Shown here: in pieces, positions 17,361-25,373 of the stretch | Numbering within the stretch: the stretch's first letter is position 1 | How the letters are laid out: the number at the start of each line of letters is the position of its first letter | Assembly: GCF_001510895.1 (NCBI RefSeq) | Contig: NZ_LPWA01000122.1 | Span: 1 to 61,658 of the forward strand | DNA: 61,658 bases | From: Mesorhizobium loti | Lineage (GTDB): Bacteria > Pseudomonadota > Alphaproteobacteria > Rhizobiales > Rhizobiaceae | Direction of reading: 5' to 3' | Translations under genes and position numbers: made by a program | Notes under the pieces: model-generated | The model's database searches: none | What the model was told of the DNA's origin: nothing | What the model saw: the letters and a program-made list of their open reading frames with translations, nothing else

Positions 17361-17410
17361 AAAGCAATTCCAGGAAAAGTGTGCAGCGGCTTTCCGCCGG
17401 GAATTGCGTA
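17361..17410 (-). repeat. Dispersed hairpin repeat (AAAGCAATTCCAGGAAAAGTG type)
   Basis: CAATTCC at 17365-17371 pairs with GGAATTG at 17400-17406 around a GGAAA...TTTCC inner stem. A second copy of the same family is at 61512-61557. The copy here lies in the leader of the minus-strand gene at 17047. Confidence 0.6.
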
Positions 17411-17533
17411 AAAACAAATTGCCTTCTACCGCAATAGTCGCCGCCCGCCGGGGAGGGGTCAACCCGAACTTGGCGCAAGACAGAAATATCGTTCACAGCT
17501 AATATGTTGCCGACCGCAATCGGATAGACGACG

Positions 17534-18433
17534 ATGGACGAAGGATTGCTGTCTCAAGCCACCCGTCTCGGACCGGTCCATCTCAAGGTGACTGATATCC
17601 CGGCGGCCTTGACCGTTTGGCGCGACACGCTTGGGCTCGAACCGATCGGCGAGGACGGCGCCACGGCGGAGCTCGGCGCCGGCGGCAGGACGCTGATCGT
17701 CCTCCATGCCGGAGCGCAGACAAGCCTGCCACAGAAATCGCGCGATCTCTTCCATGTCGCGATCCATGTGACGACGCGCCGTGACCTCGCTCACGCGGCC
17801 GCCCGCCTCAAGGCGTCCGGCTTGAGATACAGCGCCCAGGACCATCTGGTTTCGGAATCGCTCTACGTCTCCGACTCGTCCGGCAACGGCATCGAGATCT
17901 GCTTCGACACGCCGGAGCGCTTCCTGCGCCGCGAAGTGTCGGCCGATGGCCGCGTGGCGCTGATCGCCACCGATGGCAGCGCGCATTCCGGGCTCGAGCC
18001 GCTGGATGTCCCGGGCCTGCTGCGCGACCTCGGCAATTCCGGTCATGTCGAGCCGAGGATGGCCGCGGACGCCTTCATCGGCCACATCCATATGCGCGCT
18101 CGGGCGCCGGAGCAGCTGATGGAATTCTATGTCGGCGTGCTTGGCTTCAAGCCGCATATCAAGTCCAGGACCTTCGGCGTGTTCGACTGCGGCACCCGGC
18201 GCCGGGCGCATATGGTGGCCTTCAACATCTGGGCGCGCGACGAGCTGCGCGAGCCGCCGCCGGGCGCTGCCGGCCTCGAGCATTTCACGGTCGAGCTTGC
18301 TTCGGCAGACGAGCTAGCCGCTGTCGCGCTGCGGCTCGACGCCGCCGGCGTGTCGACGAAAAAGATCGACAGCGCCATCGAGACCGCCGATCCGGAGGGC
18401 AATCGCTTCCTGCTCGTGGTCCAGGGAGAATGA
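17534..18433 (+). CDS. VOC family dioxygenase, CatE-like (catechol-2,3-dioxygenase type)
   Basis: A 299-residue protein with two pairs of VOC modules. Module 1 has LGPVHLKVTDIPAALTVWRDTLGL; module 2 has IGHIHMRARAPEQLMEFYVGVLGF and ends DPEGNRFLLVV. Metal ligand candidates are the His of VHLK, the His of GHIHM or GLEHFTVE and an acidic residue near IEICFDTPE. The two-module length matches extradiol dioxygenases of the CatE type, but glyoxalase or fosfomycin-type functions cannot be excluded. It is followed after 38 bases by a sulfotransferase-like gene. Confidence 0.75.
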   Translation: MDEGLLSQATRLGPVHLKVTDIPAALTVWRDTLGLEPIGEDGATAELGAGGRTLIVLHAGAQTSLPQKSRDLFHVAIHVTTRRDLAHAAARLKASGLRYSAQDHLVSESLYVSDSSGNGIEICFDTPERFLRREVSADGRVALIATDGSAHSGLEPLDVPGLLRDLGNSGHVEPRMAADAFIGHIHMRARAPEQLMEFYVGVLGFKPHIKSRTFGVFDCGTRRRAHMVAFNIWARDELREPPPGAAGLEHFTVELASADELAAVALRLDAAGVSTKKIDSAIETADPEGNRFLLVVQGE

Positions 18434-18471
18434 TTTTCGCGGGCTGACTTGCTTCAGGGAGGAGGGGAAGG

Positions 18472-19074
18472 ATGACAATCAGGGTGATAGGAACCGGCTT
18501 TGGCCGAACCGGTACGGATTCGATGCGCGAGGCGCTGACGATGCTCGGCTTCGGGCCTTGCCACCACATGTCCGAGGTCTCGGCGCATGAGGAGCAGAAG
18601 CGGCTCTGGCGCGCCTTGGCCAAGGGCGCCGCGCCGGACTGGAACAGGCTCTTTGCCGGCTATAAGTCCTGCGTCGACTGGCCGTCGGCGCATTATTGGC
18701 GCCAGCTGATCGAAGCCTACCCGCAAGCGCGGGTCATCCTCACTTGGCGCTCGCCCGAAAGCTGGTGGGAGAGCTTCGCAAAAACCATCCTGCCGGCCAT
18801 TGCCGACAGCCGGGACCAGGAGTCGCTGGGCATTTCGCTCGTTTCGAAACAGGTCTTCGACGGCCGCCCGCACGACCGCGCGCATGTGCTTGCCATTTAC
18901 GAGGCCAATGTCGAGGCGGTGCTCAACACCGTGCCGGCCGAGCGCCTGCTGATCCACAAGCTCGGCGACGGCTGGGAGCCGCTCTGCGCCCATCTCGGCG
19001 TTCCCGTGCCGGCCGAGCCTTACCCGAACCGAAACACCACGAAGGAGTTCCGCACCGCGCTTTCGTTGAACTGA
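18472..19074 (+). CDS. Sulfotransferase-family protein
   Basis: 200 residues. The N-terminal IRVIGTGFGRTGTDSMREAL is the PAPS-binding P-loop-like motif of Sulfotransfer_4 proteins. YPQARVILTWRSPESWWESF is the second (3'-phosphate) motif, and the C-terminal RLLIHKLGDGWEPLCAHLGVPVP is characteristic. GGGAGGAGGGG precedes ATG 18472. It probably forms a unit with the upstream VOC gene. Many family members of this size are annotated only by homology, so the acceptor is unknown. Confidence 0.8.
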   Translation: MTIRVIGTGFGRTGTDSMREALTMLGFGPCHHMSEVSAHEEQKRLWRALAKGAAPDWNRLFAGYKSCVDWPSAHYWRQLIEAYPQARVILTWRSPESWWESFAKTILPAIADSRDQESLGISLVSKQVFDGRPHDRAHVLAIYEANVEAVLNTVPAERLLIHKLGDGWEPLCAHLGVPVPAEPYPNRNTTKEFRTALSLN

Positions 19075-19079
19075 AGGGA

Positions 19080-19157
19080 AGGGAATAGGCAATAGGCAAT
19101 AGGCAATAGAAGTCGCGGCCTATTCCCTACTGCCTACTGCCTAATCCCTATTTCCTA
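19080..19157. repeat. Heptamer repeat hairpin between convergent genes
   Basis: Three tandem copies of ATAGGCA (19084 onward) face a degenerate complementary series (CTATTCCCTACTGCCTACTGCC) after a short loop. The whole can fold into a long hairpin and separates two convergent genes, so it probably serves as a bidirectional terminator. Confidence 0.6.
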
Positions 19158-19171
19158 CTCCCCTCCACAAA

Positions 19172-19903
19172 TCACACATGCACGTCGCCGAACGACAGCT
19201 CGCCGTCGTCCGCGCGCATCAGGACGGCCGCAGCAAGCATCGCGACGTAGAACACCGCCACGCCGCACACCACCGCGACGCCGGGAATAGGACCGAGTGT
19301 CGCCACCCGGAAGGTGTCGAGCAGCGAGGCGCCGAAGCCGATCGGCGAGCCTTCGCGCGAGAGGCTCGGCGTGGTAATCTTGAGCACCCAGGCCAGCAGC
19401 AGGATCGTGTACATGAAGATGTAGTTGCGGCGCAGGCGCCTGATCAGCGCCGCGCGCTGCGAGATGAGGAAGCGCGGCGAACGCAGACCTTCGCCGAGGA
19501 TCGCCAGCCAGTTGGAGGCGAAGTCCGGCTGCGGCGAGAAGATCTGCGCGAAATAATAGCGCTCGAACTGGCGCACCCGCGCCCGATAGACGTCGAAGAA
19601 GCGGTAGCGCCGCGCCTCGATCCACAGAAGCAGCGTGATCAAAAGCATGGCAAAGAGCAGCACGCCGTGATGGGCGCTCGGCGTCGACAGCGACACCGAC
19701 AGCATCGCGGCAACGACGGTGATCGACCAGTTGCTGGTGCGGTCGAGCCGGTCGCGCCAGCCGGCCATTCGCGCGATCTCGGCGCGATGGAAATGCGACA
19801 TCGTGGTTGCGAATTCAGAGGACGTCAGCTTCAGCGCGAACGCGTCGGACCCTCGCGGCGCGGCGGCCGCCTCGGCTGGTTTTATGGTCTGGACCTGCGA
19901 CAT
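19172..19903 (-). CDS. DUF2270 integral membrane protein
   Basis: 243 residues. After a soluble N terminus (SSEFATTMSHFHRAEIARMAGWRDRLDRTSNW) come paired hydrophobic segments (SITVVAAMLSVSLS, VLLFAMLLITLLLWIEARRYRFFDVYRARVR), a soluble loop, then NYIFMYTILLLAWVLKI and GVAVVCGVAVFYVAMLAAAVLM. RRYRFFDVYRARVR is the hallmark of DUF2270. ATG 19903 (MSQVQTIKPAEA) is preferred to 19951. It is monocistronic, with function unknown. Confidence 0.8.
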   Translation of the reverse strand: MSQVQTIKPAEAAAAPRGSDAFALKLTSSEFATTMSHFHRAEIARMAGWRDRLDRTSNWSITVVAAMLSVSLSTPSAHHGVLLFAMLLITLLLWIEARRYRFFDVYRARVRQFERYYFAQIFSPQPDFASNWLAILGEGLRSPRFLISQRAALIRRLRRNYIFMYTILLLAWVLKITTPSLSREGSPIGFGASLLDTFRVATLGPIPGVAVVCGVAVFYVAMLAAAVLMRADDGELSFGDVHV

Positions 19904-20010
19904 CCCCTTGCCACGCACCCCCCGCCGTGGCCGGCCGAACGAGCCGGCCACACCCCTTATACCACAACGTGCGGCCGGCCGAAATGTTCCTACCCTTTCA
20001 GGCGGATAAG

Positions 20011-20217
20011 TCAGGATGCGATGGGAGGCAGTACCCGTTTTGGGGTCAACGGAAACGGCAACACTTCGGCCTCGGGCCGGGCATATTGGGCGGTGGCAAC
20101 CGCCTCCATCACGAGGTCGAGCGCCGCACGTGCGGTGCGGCTGGTTTCATCGTCGCCGCGCAGATAGTGGCAGGCCCGGTCGAGGTGCAGGTGGGCGGCG
20201 GCAAAGTCGCTTTTCAT
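20011..20217 (-). CDS. Small conserved hypothetical protein
   Basis: 68 residues beginning MKSDFAAAHLHLDRACHYLRGDDETSRTARAALDLVMEAV, mostly helical. AATAAGGAGAAGCTA immediately upstream of ATG 20217 is a strong RBS and fixes this start rather than 20286. No domain is recognised. Confidence 0.65.
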   Translation of the reverse strand: MKSDFAAAHLHLDRACHYLRGDDETSRTARAALDLVMEAVATAQYARPEAEVLPFPLTPKRVLPPIAS

Positions 20218-20323
20218 TAGCTTCTCCTTATTGCCCGCCGTATCTCGACCATGCGCGAGTCGCTTTACCCAAACGCAAACTTCCACAACCGCATTTGAAT
20301 CGAATTGTCGGAGTCGCTGGAAC

Positions 20324-20388
20324 TGCCAATCTCCCCCCTTGTGGGGGAGATGCCTGGCAGGGCAGAGGGGGGCGCTGTCCCGCCGGCG
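20324..20388 (+). repeat. Palindromic intergenic unit, forward orientation
   Basis: Outer stem CTCCCCCCttgtGGGGGAG, inner stem TGCCT-GGCA-GGGCA (one T:G wobble), followed by AGAGGGGGGCGCTGTCCCGCC. The sequence after it (20405-20490) resembles a shortened DUF559 unit; see findings. Confidence 0.8.
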
Positions 20389-20478
20389 TCCCAGTCGCTT
20401 TCACCCACGCTATCAGGTTGAGAATGATGTGCCGCAGATGGATTGGATCGAAGTAGGCGCTCTACGGCGCTCCTCACA

Positions 20479-22701
20479 ATGCCGGGCCTCGCCTGGGCCG
20501 CCGAGAAGAGCGGCATGTCCAGCGAAGGCATCTTCGTTCTCGAAGTCATTCTGCTGCTCGTCGTCGGCCGCGGCATCGGCGAATTGCTGGAGCGCCTCGG
20601 CCAGCCGGCGGTGATGGGGCAACTGATCGGCGGCATTCTGCTTGGCCCTTCGCTGCTCGGCTGGGTGTGGCCCGCTGCCGAGCGCGTGGTCTTTGCTGGC
20701 GATGCCTCGCAAAAATCGATGATCAACGCGATCGCCCAACTCGGCGTCTTGATGCTTCTCCTGCTCACCGGCATGGAGACGGATCTGCGGCTGGTGCGCC
20801 GCGTCGGCCGCGCCTGCTTTTCCATCTCCGCCGCGGGCGTCGCCGTGCCTTTCGTGCTCGGCTTCGTGGCGGCGCAATTCATGCCGGCCACGCTGCTCGC
20901 CACCGGCAGCGAGCGTGTCGTCGCCGGCCTCTTCCTCGGCACCGCGCTGTCGATCTCCTCGGTCAAGATCGTCGCCATGGTGGTGCGCGAGATGAACTTC
21001 ATGCGCCGCGACCTCGGCCAGATCATTGTCTCCTCGGCCATCATCGAAGATACGATCGGCTGGGTGATCATCGCCATCACCATCGGCATCGCCACGCGCG
21101 GCCGCATCGAGGTCGGCAGTCTCGCCTTCACGCTGGCCGGCGTCACCGCCTTCATGGCGTTTTCCTTCACGCTCGGCCGCCGCATCGTCTTCGACGCCAT
21201 CCGCTGGACCAACGACACCTTCCGCTCGGAATATGCCGTCGTCACCGTCATCCTCGCCATCATGGGCGCCATGGCGCTGATCACCGACCTGATCGGCGTC
21301 CACACCGTGCTCGGCGCGTTCGTCGCCGGCATATTGGTCGGCGAGTCGCCGATCCTGTCGCGCCACATCGAGGGGCAATTGCGTGGCGTCATCACGGCGC
21401 TCTTCATGCCGGTGTTCTTCGGCGTTGCCGGTCTGTCGGCCGACCTCACCGTGCTTGTCGACCCCGAGCTTGCGCTGCTCACCGTGGCGCTGGTGGCGAT
21501 CGCCAGCCTCGGCAAGTTCGGCGGCGCTTTCATCGGCGCGGAAGCTTCGGGCATGAGCCGCGCCGAAGGCATCGCTGTCGGCTGCGGCATGAATGCGCGT
21601 GGTTCCACCGAAGTGATCGTCGCCTCGATCGGCCTGTCGATCGGCGTGCGTTCGCACAACCTCTTCACCATGGCCGTCATCACCACTTTGGCCATGCCGC
21701 CGACGCTGCGCTGGGCGCTGGGGCGCCTGCCGATCGGCGAGGCGGAGAAGAAAAGGCTGGAGCGCGAGGAGGTCGACCAGCGCGGCTTCATCGCCAATCT
21801 GGAGCGGCTCCTGGTGGTGGTCGACGAGGGCGTTGTCGGCCGCTTCGCCGCCTACCTAGCCGGCGTGATCGGCGCCGGCAAGCCGATGACGGCGCTGCAT
21901 GCCAGCGGCGAGAGCGAAGCGGAGCCCGGCGAGGCGGCGCATCTGGACGAGATCGAGAAGGGCGCCGAGGAGGGCCGTGAGGCGGCGAAGGAAGCCGATG
22001 AGGTACCGGCGCATGAGGCGCCGCTCACCCGCCGCCGGCACGATGCCGCGCTCTCGGCCGAGGCGGTCGCCAAGGAAGCGCGCAAGGGCTATGGCATGCT
22101 GCTCATCGGCCTCGGCCGCGCATTGACGTCGAAGGGCGGCTTCTCGCGCCGGCTGAACGAGGTTGCCGGCGCCTTCGACGGACCGCTCTGCCTGGTGCTG
22201 AAGCCGGCTGGCGCCGGCCGGCATATGCCGAGGCTCGGCCCGCAGTCGGGCCGGATCCTGGTGCCGGTCAACGGCACGTCGGTCGCCCGGCGCGGCGCCG
22301 AGCTGGCGCTGGCAATCGCCTCCGTCACCGGCGCGCCGGTAAAGATGCTCTATGTTGCGCGGGTTGGTCGCGATGAGCCGCGCGACACCGTCTCGCATCG
22401 CCGCAGGGAGGCTGTGCTGAAGGACATTGTCGCGCTTGCCGACCGCTACGGCGTCGAGATCGAGACCGCCATCCGCAGCCGGGCCGCGGCCGCCGATGCC
22501 ATTGCCCGCCAGGCCGGCAGGAACGTGGCGCTGATCGTCATGGGCGTGGCGCGCCGCCCGGGCGACGAGCTCATCTTCGGCGAGACGACGAGCGGCGTGC
22601 TGCAGCGCTGCCCATGCCCGGTGGTGCTGATCTCCGACGCACGCTTGCGCCGCGACGACGAAGGCAGGGAGGCGCTGAGGTCGGGGGCGGGCACGGGGTG
22701 A
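20479..22701 (+). CDS. CPA2-family monovalent cation:proton antiporter with C-terminal universal-stress domain
   Basis: About 740 residues. The first 430 form a Na+/H+-exchanger (KefB/CPA2-like) membrane domain of roughly 12-13 helices, including AQLGVLMLLLLTGMETDLR, ALSISSVKIVAMV, SSAIIEDTIGWVIIAI and FMPVFFGVAGLSADL. A charged linker follows (EEGREAAKEADEVPAHEAP), then a USP-like region (GRILVPVNGTSVARRGAELALAIA ... NVALIVMGVARRPGDELIFGETTSGVLQRCPCPVVLI). KTN/TrkA-N domains are absent. ATG 20479 is used; a TTG at 20443 would add RRSTALLT and make a more convincing signal-type N terminus. The USP tail probably senses stress or nucleotides and gates transport. Confidence 0.87.
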   Translation: MPGLAWAAEKSGMSSEGIFVLEVILLLVVGRGIGELLERLGQPAVMGQLIGGILLGPSLLGWVWPAAERVVFAGDASQKSMINAIAQLGVLMLLLLTGMETDLRLVRRVGRACFSISAAGVAVPFVLGFVAAQFMPATLLATGSERVVAGLFLGTALSISSVKIVAMVVREMNFMRRDLGQIIVSSAIIEDTIGWVIIAITIGIATRGRIEVGSLAFTLAGVTAFMAFSFTLGRRIVFDAIRWTNDTFRSEYAVVTVILAIMGAMALITDLIGVHTVLGAFVAGILVGESPILSRHIEGQLRGVITALFMPVFFGVAGLSADLTVLVDPELALLTVALVAIASLGKFGGAFIGAEASGMSRAEGIAVGCGMNARGSTEVIVASIGLSIGVRSHNLFTMAVITTLAMPPTLRWALGRLPIGEAEKKRLEREEVDQRGFIANLERLLVVVDEGVVGRFAAYLAGVIGAGKPMTALHASGESEAEPGEAAHLDEIEKGAEEGREAAKEADEVPAHEAPLTRRRHDAALSAEAVAKEARKGYGMLLIGLGRALTSKGGFSRRLNEVAGAFDGPLCLVLKPAGAGRHMPRLGPQSGRILVPVNGTSVARRGAELALAIASVTGAPVKMLYVARVGRDEPRDTVSHRRREAVLKDIVALADRYGVEIETAIRSRAAAADAIARQAGRNVALIVMGVARRPGDELIFGETTSGVLQRCPCPVVLISDARLRRDDEGREALRSGAGTG

Positions 22702-22708
22702 GGCGATT

Positions 22709-22745
22709 GGCCAATCTCCCCCACTTGGGGGAAGATCGGCAGTTC
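22709..22745. repeat. Partial palindromic unit after the antiporter gene
   Basis: Only the outer stem is present (CCAATCTCCCCCACTTGGGGGAAGATCGG); the inner TGTCC-type stem is missing. A similar half-unit lies at 23373-23400 after the GNAT gene. Both could terminate transcription. Confidence 0.6.
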
Positions 22746-22803
22746 CGGCCCCTTGCTTTAAAGTCTGCCCGGATCGGCTATCCTCGCCGCCGAGGAGGTA
22801 GCG

Positions 22804-23370
22804 ATGAGTTTCAGCACAAAACCTCTCGACATGACCACCTGGCCGCATTTCGCCGCGCTGGTCGAGCGGCACAATGGCGTGTGGGGCGGCTGCTGGTGCA
22901 TGGCTTTCCATGCCAAGGGCCTTGGCGCCGCCGGCAACCGCGCCGCGAAGGAGACCCTGGTGCGCGAAGGCCGCGCCCATGCCGCGCTCGTCTTCGACGG
23001 TCCGGCCTGCGTCGGCTGGTGCCAGTTCGGGCCGACCGGCGAATTGCCGCGCATAAAACACCAGCGCGCCTATCGTGAGGGGCTGACGGCGCTGCCGGAC
23101 TGGCGCATCACCTGCTTCTTCTCCGACAAGGCTTTTCGCCGCAAGGGCGTGGCCGCGGCGGCGCTTGCCGGCGCGCTCACCGAGATCGGCCGCCTCGGTG
23201 GCGGCACGGTGGAAAGCTATCCTGAGGATGCGGAAGGGCGCTCCGTCGCTGGCGCCTTCCTGCACAACGGCACGCTGGCGATGTTCGAAGCGCAGGGTTT
23301 CAGCCGCAACCGCCGGATCGGCAAGCATCGTTGGGTGGTGGAGAAGATGGTGACGGCGGAAGGCGATTAG
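22804..23370 (+). CDS. GNAT family N-acetyltransferase
   Basis: 188 residues. The acetyl-CoA site is ITCFFSDKAFRRKGVAAAALAGALTEIGRLGGGTVESYP (R/Q-x-x-G-x-A/G type) in the middle third, and the C-terminal GTLAMFEAQGFSRNRRIGKHRWVVEK is typical. The N-terminal NGVWGGCWCMAFH block is shared with small GNATs of unknown substrate. GAGGAGGTAGCG before ATG 22804 is a strong RBS. Confidence 0.85.
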   Translation: MSFSTKPLDMTTWPHFAALVERHNGVWGGCWCMAFHAKGLGAAGNRAAKETLVREGRAHAALVFDGPACVGWCQFGPTGELPRIKHQRAYREGLTALPDWRITCFFSDKAFRRKGVAAAALAGALTEIGRLGGGTVESYPEDAEGRSVAGAFLHNGTLAMFEAQGFSRNRRIGKHRWVVEKMVTAEGD

Positions 23371-23497
23371 CGATCTGCCACCTTGTGGGGGAGATTGGCT
23401 GTGCGGACGCCGGCTCTTCCCCAGCCAAGGTTGACACCATCGCCCCCGCTCCGATTGTCCTCGCTCACCTCACATCGAAAGGCACATCACTATCACA

Positions 23498-24166
23498 TTG
23501 TCGGGCTTTGCCGCATATTCCGGCGCGCTGGCGATTGCCGCCATCATCCCGGGGGCGCAGATCGTCGCCATTGTGGCGCAGGCGCTGCGGAGCGGCTACC
23601 GGCAGGCGGCATGGATGACGGCCGGCATGGTGCTGGGCGACGTGCTCTACCTTGCCGCGGTGCTGGCCGGCCTTGCCTTCATCGCCGAGACCTTCAGCTT
23701 TCTTTTGATCGCCATCAAATGGGCAGGCGTCGCCTATCTTTGCTTCCTCGCCGTCCAGTTCTGGCGGGCGGGCGAGAGTTTCGAGGCGTCGCAGACCGGC
23801 GCGGTAAAGAGCGGCGGCAACGCCTTCCTATCCGGCGTTCTGGTCACGCTCGGCAACCCGAAATCGGTGTTGTTCTACATCTCCATCCTGCCGACGGTGG
23901 TCGACATCGGCGCGCTGTCTTCCTTCGACGTGCCGATCCTTCTGGCGATCACTGCCGTCATCCTGGCGGCGGTGCAGTTCCCGTTCGCCATCGCCGGCGC
24001 CGGCACGCGCCGCACCCTGCAGTCGCCGCGCGCCACGCGCTTGTTCAACCGCGGCGCGGCAGTGTGCATGGGCGGTGCGGCGGCGACGATCGCGTTGAGA
24101 AACTGGGGGCTGTCGTTCACTTGCCTTCGAAGAAGGCGTGGATCGCGGCGTCCAGCTTCTCGATGA
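23498..24166 (+). CDS. LysE family amino-acid/metabolite exporter
   Basis: 222 residues with about six membrane helices: AAYSGALAIAAIIPGAQIVAIVAQALRSGYRQ (LysE PG signature), VLGDVLYLAAVLAGLAFI, FLLIAIKWAGVAYLCFLAV, AFLSGVLVTLGNPKSVLFY (NPK motif) and two more. The start is a TTG at 23498; homologues usually begin a few residues further upstream, so the start is uncertain. The stop runs 50 bases into the convergent ankyrin gene. Confidence 0.83.
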   Translation: MSGFAAYSGALAIAAIIPGAQIVAIVAQALRSGYRQAAWMTAGMVLGDVLYLAAVLAGLAFIAETFSFLLIAIKWAGVAYLCFLAVQFWRAGESFEASQTGAVKSGGNAFLSGVLVTLGNPKSVLFYISILPTVVDIGALSSFDVPILLAITAVILAAVQFPFAIAGAGTRRTLQSPRATRLFNRGAAVCMGGAAATIALRNWGLSFTCLRRRRGSRRPASR

Positions 24167-24794
24167 GCTCGGCGTTGCGCGTGCTGCCGGCCCAGATCAG
24201 CGCGTTGAGCCGCATGTCCTTGTTGAGGAAGTTCACCTTCCTGGTGCCCAGCAGATATTGCGCGACCTCGTAGTGCCGTCCCTTGATGGCCTCGATAAGC
24301 GCGCTGTTGCGTCCGGTCTTGTCGGCCAGGTTGACCTCCGCGCCGTGCTCGACGAGCAGCTTCACGACATCCAGATGCCCGTTCCTTGCGGCTTCGATGA
24401 GCGGCGTCCTGCCGTAATAGTCCGCCCGGGCATCGATATCGACGAGCGGGTGCTTCACCAGCGCCAGCATGCAGGCGAGACGACCCTTGGCCGCGGCAAG
24501 GCTCAAGGGCGTGCTCTTCCATTTGTTTCTCGAGTTCACGTCGATCGCCGGATGGCTGATCAAGGCTTCGAGCGCGGCGGTGTGGCCGTTGTGGGCAGCG
24601 AGATGCAGCGCCGACCAGCCGTCTTCGTCGGCCTGGTTGATATCCGCGCCGGCCGCCAGTTCCGAGCCGACGGCCCCGACATCGCCTTTCTCGGCCGCCA
24701 CCAACAGGCCGGACCAGTTCCTGGCTTCTACAGCTTCCGAGCCTGCGGTCACTGCAATATCCCCCGGACCCATGGATCGCGCCGGCCTGGCCGG
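24117..24794 (-). CDS. Ankyrin-repeat protein
   Basis: About 225 residues consisting of five to six ankyrin repeats: NWSGLLVAAEKGDVGAV, DEDGWSALHLAAHNGHTAALEAL, WKSTPLSLAAAKGRLACMLAL, YYGRTPLIEAARNGHLDVVKLLVEHGAEVN and KTGRNSALIEAIKGRHYEVAQYLL. No signal peptide or catalytic domain. The frame remains open to a TTG at 24848; ATG 24794 and ATG 24773 are both possible starts. It is a protein-protein interaction module with unknown partner. The 3' end overlaps the convergent LysE gene. Confidence 0.8.
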   Translation of the reverse strand, partial: PARPARSMGPGDIAVTAGSEAVEARNWSGLLVAAEKGDVGAVGSELAAGADINQADEDGWSALHLAAHNGHTAALEALISHPAIDVNSRNKWKSTPLSLAAAKGRLACMLALVKHPLVDIDARADYYGRTPLIEAARNGHLDVVKLLVEHGAEVNLADKTGRNSALIEAIKGRHYEVAQYLLGTRKVNFLNKDMRLNALIWAGSTRNAELIEKLDAAIHAFFEGK

Positions 24795-25014
24795 CATTTC
24801 AGATGCAGCGTCTTGGCGCAGAGTTTCACACTCGCCGCCGTCCGGCAAACGTATTTCGCATCCGTGCCCGCCGGCGCTTGGCTCGGATCGGCCTTTGATA
24901 TGAGTAAATACTAATATAACATAACTGATGGCTCTGGTGGGCCTTTCCTCGGCCGCGGCGTCGATGCCGACCCGAGACGACTTGGAAGGCGATTTGAGAA
25001 AGGAGGGACAAAAA

Positions 25015-25311
25015 ATGGCCGCCTATCTGATTGCCGATGTCGATATCACCGACATGGCCATGTTTGATGAATACAGACGCGAGGTCCCGGCGACCGAGGC
25101 CCTCTATGGCGGACGCTATCTCGCGCGCGGCGGCGCGACGCGGGTGCTCGAAGGAGATTGGGAGCCGCACCGCCTGGTCATCGTCGAGTTTCCCGATATG
25201 GCCGCGCTCACCGGCTGGTACGACTCGCCGGAATACGCGCGCCTGAAGGAGATACGCTTCCGCTGCGCCAACACGCGCATCATAGCCCTTGAAGGGGCGC
25301 CGGCGGCTTAG
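25015..25311 (+). CDS. DUF1330 family protein
   Basis: 98 residues in the ferredoxin-like (dimeric alpha+beta barrel) DUF1330 family: AAYLIADVDITDMAMFDEYRREVPATEALYGGRYLARGG, then VIVEFPDMAALTGWYDSPEYARLKEIR. AGGAGG lies 7 bases before ATG 25015, so the longer frame from 24928 is rejected. No function is established for the family. Confidence 0.88.
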   Translation: MAAYLIADVDITDMAMFDEYRREVPATEALYGGRYLARGGATRVLEGDWEPHRLVIVEFPDMAALTGWYDSPEYARLKEIRFRCANTRIIALEGAPAA

Positions 25312-25334
25312 GCGCTGCAGGCCTATGGCTTCCC

Positions 25335-25356
25335 CGCCCCCACGATCGTGAGGGCG
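25335..25356. terminator. Bidirectional hairpin between DUF1330 and MFS genes
   Basis: A 10-base perfect palindrome CACGATCGTG (25341-25350) is extended by CGCCC/GGGCG after one mismatch. It sits midway between two convergent stop codons. Confidence 0.55.
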
Positions 25357-25373
25357 AGGAACCGGCGTTACGC

